A DNA stretch of 64,000 nt from JBHGXV01 sp041920505 (GTDB lineage: Bacteria > Bacillota > Bacilli > Brevibacillales > Brevibacillaceae). Shown here one piece after another: positions 18,454 to 26,925 of the stretch. The stretch covers positions 43,264 through 107,263 of the forward strand of contig JBHGXV010000014.1 of assembly GCA_041920505.1 (NCBI GenBank), given 5' to 3'. The notes below the pieces were generated by a model. The model searched no databases, was not told the origin of the DNA, and saw only the letters and a program-made list of their open reading frames with translations. Position numbers and translations under genes: made by a program. Positions within the stretch are counted from its first letter, which is position 1. Every line of letters starts with the position of its first letter.

Positions 18454-19392
18454 ATGGCATTTCAGCGCAAAAAAATTGCCGTGATCGGCAGCGGTTTCAC
18501 CGGCGCAACCACCGCTTTCATCCTTGCGCAAAAAGAACTGGGCGACATCGTACTGGTTGACATTCCGCAACTGGAAAACCCGACCAAAGGAAAGGCTCTC
18601 GACATGCTGGAGTCTTCTCCGGTGCTCGGTTTCGACGCCAACATCATTGGTACCTCCAACTATGCTGACATCAAGGATGCCGACCTGGTGATCATCACCG
18701 CAGGGATTGCCCGCAAACCGGGCATGTCCCGCGACGATTTGGTCAACACCAACGCGGGCATCATGCGTTCGGTCGCCGAGCAGGTGAAAACCTATGCGCC
18801 GAACTCCATCGTCATCGTTCTGTCCAACCCGGTTGACGCGATGACCTACACCTTCTACAAAACCTCGGGCTTCCCGAAAGAGCGTGTCATCGGTCAGTCC
18901 GGCGTGCTGGACACCGCGCGTTTCCGCACCTTCGTGGCGCAAGAGCTGAACGTGTCCGTCGAAGACGTCACCGGCTTCGTACTGGGCGGCCACGGCGACG
19001 ACATGGTGCCGCTGGTTCGTTACTCCTACGCCGGCGGTATCCCGCTGGAAAAACTGATTCCGAAAGACCGCCTCGACGCGATCGTCGAGCGTACCCGCAA
19101 AGGCGGAGGCGAGATCGTCAACCTGCTGGGCAACGGTTCCGCTTACTATGCGCCGGCCGCGTCGCTGGTGCAAATGGCGGAAGCGATCCTCAAGGACAAG
19201 AAACGCATCCTGCCTGCCATTGCTTATCTGGAAGGCGAGTACGGCTACAACGACCTGTACCTCGGCGTTCCGACGCTGTTGGGTGGCAAGGGTCTCGAAA
19301 AGGTCATCGAACTGGAGTTGACGCCGGAAGAGAAAGCGGCGCTCGACAAGTCGGCCGAATCGGTCCGCAACGTAATGAAAGTTTTGGCGTAA
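18454..19392 (+). CDS. mdh: Malate dehydrogenase
   Basis: NAD-dependent oxidation of malate to oxaloacetate, of the LDH-like type found in Bacillus. 312 residues. The Rossmann motif GSGFTGAT sits at about residues 12-19, SNPVDAMTYTF around 125-135, and the catalytic GGHGDDMVP around 180. ATG 18454 has TGGAGGG 7 nt upstream. A hairpin terminator closes the citZ-icd-mdh cluster. Confidence 0.95.
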   Translation: MAFQRKKIAVIGSGFTGATTAFILAQKELGDIVLVDIPQLENPTKGKALDMLESSPVLGFDANIIGTSNYADIKDADLVIITAGIARKPGMSRDDLVNTNAGIMRSVAEQVKTYAPNSIVIVLSNPVDAMTYTFYKTSGFPKERVIGQSGVLDTARFRTFVAQELNVSVEDVTGFVLGGHGDDMVPLVRYSYAGGIPLEKLIPKDRLDAIVERTRKGGGEIVNLLGNGSAYYAPAASLVQMAEAILKDKKRILPAIAYLEGEYGYNDLYLGVPTLLGGKGLEKVIELELTPEEKAALDKSAESVRNVMKVLA

Positions 19393-19402
19393 GCAACATT
19401 AG

Positions 19403-19430
19403 AAGGCTCCCCGCAACGGGAGCCTTTTGC
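19403..19430 (+). terminator. mdh terminator
   Basis: AAGGCTCCC pairs with GGGAGCCTT, loop of 6, followed by TTTTGCTTT. Confidence 0.75.
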
Positions 19431-19530
19431 TTTCACAATCTCCCTCTTGCCACGACCTGACGCTTCTGGCAGACTGAAGGAGGAAGGAATGAAGAAACTG
19501 TAGAGACCGATAGGGAGCAGGTGATGCGGT

Positions 19531-20004
19531 TTGATGGCACGGATGGTCGCGGTGGTGTTGCTGGCGGCGGCGCTCTTTGCGGGGTGCAGCGCGTTACAGG
19601 CGGGTCCTGAAGAGGTGGCGCAAGCGAGGCAACACTTTTTTGACCTGGTCGACAATCTGAACAAGGAGGCCAAAAACGGCGCGAAAGTGCTCGCGGAATC
19701 GCGCGAACTGGAGCGCAAGGGTGAAATTAACCGGACAAAGGTGCAAAATACGATTATCCAGGGGCAGGAGTTGAACGACCGGATTACCGACGATTTCATC
19801 CAGGCTGGCGTTCCCGCTGACCTGGAGCCGTACCGCGAACGGGCACTGGCCGCGCTGAAAAAGCGGGAAGAGGCGTACAAGTTGCTGTTTGACGCGTATG
19901 ACACCAAAAATCCGAAACTGGCCGAACAGGGAGACGCTGCCTTGCAAGAGGCCCTGCAAGCGTTTGACCAGTTGCAAAAAGATCTGGCTCCGCTGAGAAA
20001 ATAG
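19531..20004 (+). CDS. Putative lipoprotein upstream of phoP
   Basis: A 157-residue lipoprotein. Residues 1-18 form a lipoprotein signal with the lipobox LFAGC (lipidated Cys at about 19). The rest is charged and helical (heptad-like leucines at about 40-150), suggesting an extracytoplasmic helical bundle. I do not recognise the family. TTG 19531 or ATG 19534 can serve as start, with AGGTG about 7 nt upstream of the TTG. phoP begins 14 nt after the stop, so it is probably cotranscribed with phoPR. An isolated AGGAGGAAGGA-ATG at 19489 in the same frame stops after four codons (MKKL). Confidence 0.75.
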   Translation: MMARMVAVVLLAAALFAGCSALQAGPEEVAQARQHFFDLVDNLNKEAKNGAKVLAESRELERKGEINRTKVQNTIIQGQELNDRITDDFIQAGVPADLEPYRERALAALKKREEAYKLLFDAYDTKNPKLAEQGDAALQEALQAFDQLQKDLAPLRK

Positions 20005-20018
20005 GAGGAAGCGTGGAC

Positions 20019-20708
20019 GTGACCAAGGTATTGGTTGTCGATGACGAGGTTTCGATTGTCAAGCTATTGCAGTTCAATCTGGAAAAAGCGGGATACGAAT
20101 GCGTGACGGCATTTGACGGAAAACAGGCGTTGGAGATGGTCCGTCAGGAAAAACCGGATTTCATCATCCTTGATTTGATGCTGCCCAAGATGGACGGTCT
20201 CGATGTGTGCAAGACCCTGCGCCAGGAGCGGGTCAACACACCGATTCTCATCCTGACCGCCAAGGACGACGAACTGGACAAGATTCTCGGCCTGGAACTG
20301 GGGGCGGACGATTACCTGACCAAGCCATTCAGCCCTCGGGAAGTGATCGCGCGGGTGAAGGCGATCCTGCGCCGGGCGCAAAACCAGTCGTCGAAGGAGA
20401 CGGAAGAAAACGTGTTGCGGTTCGGCAACATCCGCCTCTATCCCGACAAGTACGAGGTGTACCGGGACGAGCAAAAGGTGGAGCTTACTCCGAAAGAGTT
20501 TGAGCTTTTGCACCACTTGTCGATGCACATGGGGCGCGTGTTGACGCGCGACCAGTTGCTGAACGCCGTCTGGAACTACGATTTCATCGGCGACTCGCGA
20601 ATCGTTGACGTACACATCAGCCACTTGCGGGAGAAGCTGGAAGAGGACACGAAAAACCCGCGCTACATCAAGACCGTCCGCGGTCTCGGCTACAAGCTGG
20701 AAGGATAG
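20019..20708 (+). CDS. phoP: PhoP-like response regulator
   Basis: OmpR/PhoB-family response regulator of the phosphate regulon. Receiver domain about 1-120 with acidic pair Asp8/Asp9, phosphoacceptor Asp52 (ILDLMLPKMDG) and Lys102 (TKPFSP). The winged-helix DNA-binding domain is at about 135-228 (ELTPKEFELLHHL). GTG 20019 lies 10 nt from AGGAGG; GTG 20013 is only 4 nt away and less likely, though possible. The histidine kinase follows 18 nt later, and phoU and ppk further on fit phosphate control. Confidence 0.93.
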   Translation: MTKVLVVDDEVSIVKLLQFNLEKAGYECVTAFDGKQALEMVRQEKPDFIILDLMLPKMDGLDVCKTLRQERVNTPILILTAKDDELDKILGLELGADDYLTKPFSPREVIARVKAILRRAQNQSSKETEENVLRFGNIRLYPDKYEVYRDEQKVELTPKEFELLHHLSMHMGRVLTRDQLLNAVWNYDFIGDSRIVDVHISHLREKLEEDTKNPRYIKTVRGLGYKLEG

Positions 20709-20726
20709 CGCCAGGGAGGGAAGGGA

Positions 20727-22508
20727 TTGACGCGATTTCGCCTGAAGCTGTCGTTGATCATTCTGGGCCTGATTTCGCTGGTGCTGGGCATGCTGGGTCT
20801 GTTTTTTGCCAAAGTTCTGGAGCGTTCGTACCTGACGACGCTTACCGATTTATTGCAAAGAGAAGCACTGCTGGTTTCGGAAGCGGTTCACGCTCCCGAA
20901 ATTTTTTATCATCCGGAAGCGATCGAGCGGCAGGTGAAACGGTTTGCTCCATCGGCCGAGTCGCGCGTCACGGTGATTAACAAACAGGGGGTCGTGCTGA
21001 CCGACACCAGCTCCCAGCCGGAATGGATGGAGAATCACGCGAGTCGACCGGAGTTTGCCGCCGCCCTGGACGGCCAAGTTGGCGTGTCCAGCCGGTACAG
21101 CGCGACGCTGGACTGTGACATGCTCTACGTGGCTGTGCCGGTGCGGGACGGTGAGCGGGTGATCGGCGCGGTCCGCTCGGCGATGTCTCTGGAAAACATC
21201 ACGGGCACCATTCACCAGATGTGGTACAGCCTGCTGACGGGGCTGTTGATCTCGCTCATCGTCGGGTCGATTGTCAGTTCGCGGATCGCCTACAGCATTA
21301 CCAAGCCGATCGAGGAGATCACCCGGGTCGCCCGCAACATCACGCAGCGGCATTACGAGAGCCGGGTGAAGCTGAAGGCTCGGGACGAAATCGGGCAGTT
21401 GGCGGGCGCGATCAACTTCATGGCTTCCAGTCTGGAAAAGCAGATGTATGAAATCTCAGAGAACCAGCAGCGGTTGACCGGCGTGCTGACGAACATGACC
21501 AGTGGCGTGATTTTTGTCGACGAAAACAGGCGGATCGAACTGGTCAACCCGGCGGTGGAGAAGCTGTTGGGCACCACCCGGCACGAACTGGTGGGCAAGC
21601 TGCACATCGAAGCGGGAAAAAATTTTGGCTTGAGCCAGTTCATTGATCGCTGCATCGACACCGGTGAGCGGGTCCGCGAAGAGGTGCACATCTACTATCC
21701 GGAAGAGCGGATTTTGGACGTGAACATCGCCCCTTACATCAACTTCAAGGGGGAGGCCAAAGGGGTGGTCACCGTCCTGCACGACATCACCGAGTTTCGC
21801 CGCCTGGAAAAGATGCGCAGCGAATTTGTCGCCAACGTGTCTCATGAAATGCGTACGCCGATCACGTCGATCAAGGGGTTCACCGAGACGTTGCTCGACG
21901 GGGCGATGCATGACGAGGAGACGTGCCGCAACTTTTTACAGATCATCTACGACGAGAGCGAGCGGTTATACCGGATTATCAAGGATACGCTTGACCTGTC
22001 CAAAATCGAGCAGCGCAAATTCGCCTTGCGCATGACCCATGTCAATGTTCACCAGTTGATCAGCGAAATCGTCGCACTGGTTCAGGAGCAGGTGTCGCGC
22101 AAACAACTCACGCTGACGATGCCGCCGGGTCCGGAAGTGTGGATGGTGACCGACAAGGATTGTCTGCAGCAAATCCTGCTCAACCTGATTGCCAACGCCA
22201 TCGCCTACACACCGGAAGAAGGCAGCATCTCGCTGGCCGTGGCGACAGACGAAGAGACGGTGCGAATTGACGTGGCCGACACCGGCATCGGGATCCCGGA
22301 AAAGGAGATCGGCCGCATCTTCGAACGGTTTTACCGCGTGGACAAGGCCCGATCCCGGGACTCCGGCGGCACCGGACTTGGCCTGGCCATCGTCAAGCAT
22401 CTGGTGGAAAATTTGCAGGGCCAGATTACGGTCCGCAGCCAGGAAGGGGTCGGCTCTGTGTTTACGGTGACCTTGCCGGCAAAAGGCGTCGACGAGGCAA
22501 CTGTGTAG
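20727..22508 (+). CDS. phoR: PhoR-like sensor histidine kinase
   Basis: Membrane sensor kinase partner of PhoP, 593 residues. TM1 about 8-28; extracytoplasmic sensor about 30-165; TM2 about 167-187; HAMP about 188-240; PAS about 250-355; HisKA with phosphoacceptor His373 (ANVSHEMRTP); ATPase domain about 470-585 with the N box (LNLIANAIAYTP), DTGIGIP and GGTGLGLAI. TTG start with GGAGGGAAGGG upstream. The domain order matches Bacillus PhoR. A terminator follows before phoU. Confidence 0.93.
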   Translation: MTRFRLKLSLIILGLISLVLGMLGLFFAKVLERSYLTTLTDLLQREALLVSEAVHAPEIFYHPEAIERQVKRFAPSAESRVTVINKQGVVLTDTSSQPEWMENHASRPEFAAALDGQVGVSSRYSATLDCDMLYVAVPVRDGERVIGAVRSAMSLENITGTIHQMWYSLLTGLLISLIVGSIVSSRIAYSITKPIEEITRVARNITQRHYESRVKLKARDEIGQLAGAINFMASSLEKQMYEISENQQRLTGVLTNMTSGVIFVDENRRIELVNPAVEKLLGTTRHELVGKLHIEAGKNFGLSQFIDRCIDTGERVREEVHIYYPEERILDVNIAPYINFKGEAKGVVTVLHDITEFRRLEKMRSEFVANVSHEMRTPITSIKGFTETLLDGAMHDEETCRNFLQIIYDESERLYRIIKDTLDLSKIEQRKFALRMTHVNVHQLISEIVALVQEQVSRKQLTLTMPPGPEVWMVTDKDCLQQILLNLIANAIAYTPEEGSISLAVATDEETVRIDVADTGIGIPEKEIGRIFERFYRVDKARSRDSGGTGLGLAIVKHLVENLQGQITVRSQEGVGSVFTVTLPAKGVDEATV

Positions 22509-22606
22509 GCTGTCGTGACCAATACCTTCCGCTGTATCCAGAAGGATGGACTGCGGTCATGAGCATGCAGTGTAGCGAGACTTGATCCAGCACGACAATC
22601 GGGCGA

Positions 22607-22636
22607 CAGGTGCCGAACAGGCGCCTGTTTTTTTTT
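22607..22636 (+). terminator. phoPR terminator
   Basis: CAGGTGCC pairs with GGCGCCTG (one G-U pair) around GAACA, followed by nine T. Confidence 0.8.
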
Positions 22637-22656
22637 ATGCGCTTCTCTACAAAATC

Positions 22657-22724
22657 TTTACAAAAATCGCATCGTCCATTTACACCACATACACAGAATG
22701 CTTGTAACATTGACAGTTGTTACA
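22657..22724 (+). promoter_or_regulatory. Candidate PHO-box region upstream of phoU
   Basis: TTTACA at 22657 and again at 22679 (22 bp apart, two 11-bp turns), then TACACA at 22690 (11 bp on) and TTGTAACA, TTGACA and TTGTTACA between 22702 and 22724. Bacillus PhoP binds TT(A/T)ACA repeats spaced about 11 bp, so activation of phoU by PhoP is plausible. The exact -35/-10 is not clear. Confidence 0.45.
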
Positions 22725-22800
22725 TGATCCGTAAGCGGAACCGAACATGGGTCCGCCCGGTTGATCGACGAGACATCGACACCATGAGAGGAGAGTCACG

Positions 22801-23457
22801 ATGACGAGACACGCGTTTGAAGAACAATTGGATACCCTGCACCGCAAGCTGATGTCGATGGGGTTGCTGGTCGAAGAAGCGATCCACAAGGCGATCAAGG
22901 CGCTGGTGGAGAGGGATGCCCGCTTGGCGGAGGAAGTAATCGAAAGCGATCAGATAATCAATCAACTGGAACAGGAAATCGAAACGGGCTGCTTTCGGAT
23001 GATCGCGCTGCAACAACCGGTCGGCAGCGACCTGCGCCGGATCGGCACGATGTTGAAGCTGGTGACCGACCTGGAGCGGATGGGGGATCACGCCGTCTCC
23101 ATCAGCAAGACAACCCGCCGTCTCCTGCAAGAGCCGTATCCCAAACCCTTGATCGACATCCCGATTATGGCCGACAACGTCAAGGCGATGGTGCGCGACA
23201 GCCTGAACGCCTATATCGCCAAGGACAAGCAGATGGCGGAAGAAGTGGCCTTGCGCGACGATGTGGTCGACAAGCTGTTCTCCAAGATTTTCCGCGATCT
23301 GATCGAGATCATGAAAAATCACGAACAAACGATCACGCAGGGAACCCATCTGTTGTTGGTCGCCCAGTACCTCGAACGGATCGCCGATCACGTGACCAAT
23401 ATTTGCGAATGGACCATCTACTTGCACACCGGACAAATGACCGATCTGAACAAGTAA
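22801..23457 (+). CDS. phoU: Phosphate uptake/signalling regulator PhoU
   Basis: A 218-residue all-helical protein with two PhoU repeats (about 10-100 and 115-205), each containing the metal-binding type EXXXD segments (for example ESDQIINQLEQEIE). PhoU modulates PhoR and phosphate transport. ATG start with AGAGGAGAG upstream. Unusually there is no pst transporter operon beside it here; its neighbours are phoPR and ppk. Confidence 0.9.
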   Translation: MTRHAFEEQLDTLHRKLMSMGLLVEEAIHKAIKALVERDARLAEEVIESDQIINQLEQEIETGCFRMIALQQPVGSDLRRIGTMLKLVTDLERMGDHAVSISKTTRRLLQEPYPKPLIDIPIMADNVKAMVRDSLNAYIAKDKQMAEEVALRDDVVDKLFSKIFRDLIEIMKNHEQTITQGTHLLLVAQYLERIADHVTNICEWTIYLHTGQMTDLNK

Positions 23458-23516
23458 TCCATCCAAGGCGAAGGCCCGATTCCAGCCGGTTCGTGTTTTT
23501 TGTGTGAATATTCCGT

Positions 23517-23544
23517 TTGAAGAGCATCGCGGATGAGATAAGAT
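23517..23544 (+). promoter_or_regulatory. ppk promoter
   Basis: TTGAAG (23517-23522), 16 nt, TAAGAT (23539-23544). Confidence 0.5.
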
Positions 23545-23615
23545 GATAGTAAGAGAAAGGGTGCTGCGCCCGGGAATATCGATGTGCTGTGCGAACGTAA
23601 AAGGGGGAGAACCCG

Positions 23616-25742
23616 GTGGAAGAGCAAGACCTTTTTCAGCCGGATTATTTTATCAATCGGGAAATGAGCTGGCTTGCGTTTAATGAGCGCGTGCTTGAGG
23701 AAGCGCTGGATCCGAGCAACCCGGTGCTGGAGAGGTTGAAATTTTTGGCGATTGTTTCGTCCAACCTCGACGAATTTTTCATGGTGCGGGTGGCAGGCTT
23801 GCAAGACCAGGTAAAAGCCGGCTTCAAGAAGGCGGATTCTTCGGGATTTACGCCGAAAGAACAATTGCGCATGATCGAGGCCCGCACGCACCAGATGGTA
23901 AAGCGGCAGTATCAGTGCTTCCGCGAGGAGATTTTGCCCCGTTTGGCCGAGGAGGGCATCCGCTTTCTCAAGGACGATCAGTTGAGCAAGGAGCAGAAGC
24001 GGTTTTTGGATGACTATTTCGACTCCCACATCTATCCGGTGCTGACGCCGCTCGTCGTCGACCAGAGCCGGCCGTTTCCGTTATTGCTGAACAAAAGCCT
24101 GAACCTCGCCGTGATGCTGGTGCGCAAGAAGTCTCGGTCGAGCAAAAAGGTGTTTGCCGTGGTGCAGGTGCCGTCCGTGTTGTCCCGTTATATCGAGTTG
24201 CCGTGCGCGTTCGGCAAGGCGTTTATTCTTTTGGAGGACGTGATCCAAAAGTACAGCAACCGCCTGTTCAAGGGCAATGAGGTGCGCTCGGTGCACCCGT
24301 TTCGGATTACGCGCAACGCCGATATGACCCTGGACGAGGAAGGCGCGGAAGACTTGCTCAAAGAAATCGAAAAAGAGTTGAAAAAGCGAAAATGGGGCGC
24401 GGCTGTGCGATTGGAAATTGACGACCGGATGGACGACGACGTGCGGGAGATCCTGCAGGAAGCGCTGGAGGTGCATCCGCGGGATATATATGCGATCAAC
24501 GGGCCGCTCGATCTGACCAAATTCATCAGCTTCAGCGAAATGCCCGGATACGAACACCTGCGAAACGAGACGATCCTGCCGCAGCCGCCCGCCGACCTGA
24601 TCGGCGAGGACGACATCTTTGAGGCCATCGCCAAACAGGACATTCTCGTCCATCTGCCGTATGAGTCGTTTGACTGCGTCGTCGATTTCGTCACCAGGGC
24701 GGCGGATGATCCCAATGTCCTGGCGATCAAACAGACGCTGTACCGGGTGAGCGGCGATTCGCCGATCGTGCAGGCCCTGGCAACGGCTGCGGAAAAGGGG
24801 AAACAGGTGACCGTGCTGGTCGAGTTGAAAGCCCGCTTCGACGAGGAAAACAACATCCACTGGGCGCGTCAACTGGAGAAGTCGGGCTGTCAGGTGATTT
24901 ACGGGCTGGTCGGCCTGAAAACGCATTGCAAGATCACGCTGGTGGTGCGCAAGGAAGGGGAGCACATCCGCCGCTACGTCCACCTGAGCACGGGCAACTA
25001 CAACGACAACACGGCCAGGCTGTATACCGACCTCGGCCTGTTCACCAGCAATCCGGACTTTGGCGTCGACGCTTCCGCCCTGTTCAACGACTTGTCCGGG
25101 TACTCCGAACCGCCGGAGTGGCGCAAGCTGGAAGTGGCCCCCAAAGGGCTTCGCAAGCGATTTTGCGAGATGATCCGGCGCGAGATCAAAAAGCATACGC
25201 CGCAACGTCCGGGGCGGATCATCGCCAAGATGAACTCGCTTACAGACGAGGAGATTATTGCCACGCTGTACGAAGCGTCTTCGGCGGGCGTGCAGATTGA
25301 TCTCATCGTACGCGGCATTTGTTGCCTGCGCCCCGGCATTCCGGGCGTGAGCGAAAACATCCGCGTGCGCAGCATCGTCGGCCGTTTTCTCGAACACAGC
25401 CGCATCTACCTGTTCGGCAACGGCGGCGATACGGAAGTGTACCTGTCCAGCGCCGACTGGATGACCCGCAATCTGGACCGACGCGTCGAAGTGCTGTTTC
25501 CGATCGAACAGCCCAATCTGGTGCAACGGGTGACAGACATCCTCGACGTGTACCTGCGCGACAACACCAAGGCACGCTGGCTGGACTCGCAGGGCAAGTA
25601 TTACCTGGTGCAGCCCCGGAAAGGGGAGCCGCGCTTCAGCAGCCAGATGTACTTCGTGCAGCAGGCGTCGAAGATCGCCGAACAGAGAAAACAAAAAACG
25701 TATGTCTTTCCCTACAAACCGGCCGAGGAGTGGGTACTGTAA
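23616..25742 (+). CDS. ppk: Polyphosphate kinase 1
   Basis: Reversible transfer of the ATP gamma-phosphate to long-chain polyphosphate. 708 residues in the usual order: N domain (NREMSWLAFNERVLEEA), head domain, and two phospholipase-D-like catalytic domains. The autophosphorylated histidine region KTHCKIT lies near residue 437, and HLSTGNYN follows. GTG start with GGGGGAG upstream. Location after phoP, phoR and phoU fits a phosphate-storage role. It ends in a strong terminator. Confidence 0.95.
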   Translation: MEEQDLFQPDYFINREMSWLAFNERVLEEALDPSNPVLERLKFLAIVSSNLDEFFMVRVAGLQDQVKAGFKKADSSGFTPKEQLRMIEARTHQMVKRQYQCFREEILPRLAEEGIRFLKDDQLSKEQKRFLDDYFDSHIYPVLTPLVVDQSRPFPLLLNKSLNLAVMLVRKKSRSSKKVFAVVQVPSVLSRYIELPCAFGKAFILLEDVIQKYSNRLFKGNEVRSVHPFRITRNADMTLDEEGAEDLLKEIEKELKKRKWGAAVRLEIDDRMDDDVREILQEALEVHPRDIYAINGPLDLTKFISFSEMPGYEHLRNETILPQPPADLIGEDDIFEAIAKQDILVHLPYESFDCVVDFVTRAADDPNVLAIKQTLYRVSGDSPIVQALATAAEKGKQVTVLVELKARFDEENNIHWARQLEKSGCQVIYGLVGLKTHCKITLVVRKEGEHIRRYVHLSTGNYNDNTARLYTDLGLFTSNPDFGVDASALFNDLSGYSEPPEWRKLEVAPKGLRKRFCEMIRREIKKHTPQRPGRIIAKMNSLTDEEIIATLYEASSAGVQIDLIVRGICCLRPGIPGVSENIRVRSIVGRFLEHSRIYLFGNGGDTEVYLSSADWMTRNLDRRVEVLFPIEQPNLVQRVTDILDVYLRDNTKARWLDSQGKYYLVQPRKGEPRFSSQMYFVQQASKIAEQRKQKTYVFPYKPAEEWVL

Positions 25743-25744
25743 AG

Positions 25745-25772
25745 GACGGAGGCAAAAGCCTTCGTCTTTTTT
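25745..25772 (+). terminator. ppk terminator
   Basis: GACGGAGGC pairs with GCCTTCGTC around AAAA, followed by six T. Confidence 0.85.
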
Positions 25773-25829
25773 GTGTGGGATGAATCGGCAAGCGAAGCCC
25801 ATACTAAACGGAAGAAGGGAGGGAACGCG

Positions 25830-26753
25830 ATGCTGTGGATGTGGTTGGCTGCTGCCATGTTCGTTTCGCAACAGACAGGCCCCGGAAACAGCCTGTTGGT
25901 GTTTCACCAGGGGCAGCCGGTGGCTGTGGTGGAGCGGCCGGCGTACGTGTTGCCGTTTGGCGGGGTGCCGCTCGTCGATGCCGACAAGCTGCACGAGCTG
26001 ATCGACAAACTGGACAAGAGGCTGTACCATCCACCGCTAGACGCGAAATGGGACGGGCAGGGGCGGATCGTGCCCGAGCAATCCGGCAGCCGGTTGGACA
26101 GGAAGCGGCTGATAAACGAGGTGTACGAGTTTTTCTACGCCGTTGGTCCCAAGAGGCTGGAAGCGCCTCTTATGGTCGTACATCCGCGCGTGGATCGCGA
26201 CCTGTTGGCGTATGTCAGTGCCAAGCGCATCGGCGCTTACACCACCTACTTTCGAAGCAGCAACAAAAACCGGATGCACAATATCGCTCTCGCCGTGCGG
26301 GCCATCGACAGTCACGTCGTCTTGCCCGGCGAGACGTTCTCCTTTAATCAAGTCGTCGGAGAGAGAACCAGGGAAAAAGGGTACAAAGAAGCGCCTGTGA
26401 TTGTCAGCGGTGAACTGTCCGAGGGAATTGGCGGCGGCATTTGCCAGGTTTCTTCCACCTTGTTCAATGCCGTGGACCGGGCCGGGCTTCACATCGTGCA
26501 GCGGTATTCGCACAGCCGGGACGTGCCGTACGTCCCGCCGGGGCGGGACGCTGCCGTAAGCTGGAACGGCCCCGATTTTCGCTTTCAGAACCGCTATCCC
26601 TATCCGATATTGATTCGGGCTCAGGCATGGGCCGGGGGGCTGGTCGTGACGGTCCATTCGTTCGAGGAACTAGAGTACGAACCGCGCCATGTGCCGGGCG
26701 TGTCGGAGGGAGTGCCCGAGGAAATCCTGGACGATGACGAGGACTTCCCCTGA
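25830..26753 (+). CDS. VanW-family protein
   Basis: A 307-residue protein with an N-terminal hydrophobic segment and a C-terminal VanW domain (about 140-280: RIGAYTTYF, PGETFSFNQVVGERT, GIGGGICQVSSTLFNAV). VanW proteins accompany some vancomycin-resistance loci and spore or cell-wall functions, but their biochemistry is not settled. There are no van ligase genes nearby, so a resistance role is not implied. ATG 25830 is chosen for its GGGAGGGAA site. A hairpin overlaps the stop codon. Confidence 0.85.
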   Translation: MLWMWLAAAMFVSQQTGPGNSLLVFHQGQPVAVVERPAYVLPFGGVPLVDADKLHELIDKLDKRLYHPPLDAKWDGQGRIVPEQSGSRLDRKRLINEVYEFFYAVGPKRLEAPLMVVHPRVDRDLLAYVSAKRIGAYTTYFRSSNKNRMHNIALAVRAIDSHVVLPGETFSFNQVVGERTREKGYKEAPVIVSGELSEGIGGGICQVSSTLFNAVDRAGLHIVQRYSHSRDVPYVPPGRDAAVSWNGPDFRFQNRYPYPILIRAQAWAGGLVVTVHSFEELEYEPRHVPGVSEGVPEEILDDDEDFP

Positions 26754-26768
26754 CGCGACGGGAAGTCC
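26741..26768. terminator. Hairpin at the vanW-like 3' end
   Basis: GGACTTCCC pairs with GGGAAGTCC, loop of 10, overlapping the stop codon. The T tract is poor. It also lies just beyond the 3' end of the converging small membrane-protein gene. Confidence 0.5.
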
Positions 26769-26781
26769 TTGTCCAGACACG

Positions 26782-26925
26782 CTATTTTTGGAGAACCGAG
26801 TTGATCCAGTAGATGATCCGTCCGACAATGTAACCCAGGACGATCACCCAGCCGATTTTTCCCCAGACACTCAGGCTGGCCACGTATTCACGCAAGTTTT
26901 TCCGACGATTCGGCGGTTGGTTCAT
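26782..26925 (-). CDS. Small single-pass membrane protein overlapping the EamA gene
   Basis: A 47-residue protein: a basic N-terminus (MNQPPNRRKNLREY) followed by one hydrophobic helix (VWGKIGWVIVLGYIVG) and a short tail. ATG 26925 lies inside the last 38 nt of the upstream EamA gene in another frame, with AAAGGGG about 9 nt before it, so translation is probably coupled. I do not recognise a family. Good coding character in a compact gap supports it, but there is no comparative evidence here. Confidence 0.55.
   Translation of the reverse strand: MNQPPNRRKNLREYVASLSVWGKIGWVIVLGYIVGRIIYWINSVLQK

Noticed and set aside
24081..26030. Long antisense frame opposite ppk
   Set aside because: Shadow of the ppk gene, whose motifs and start site are clear.
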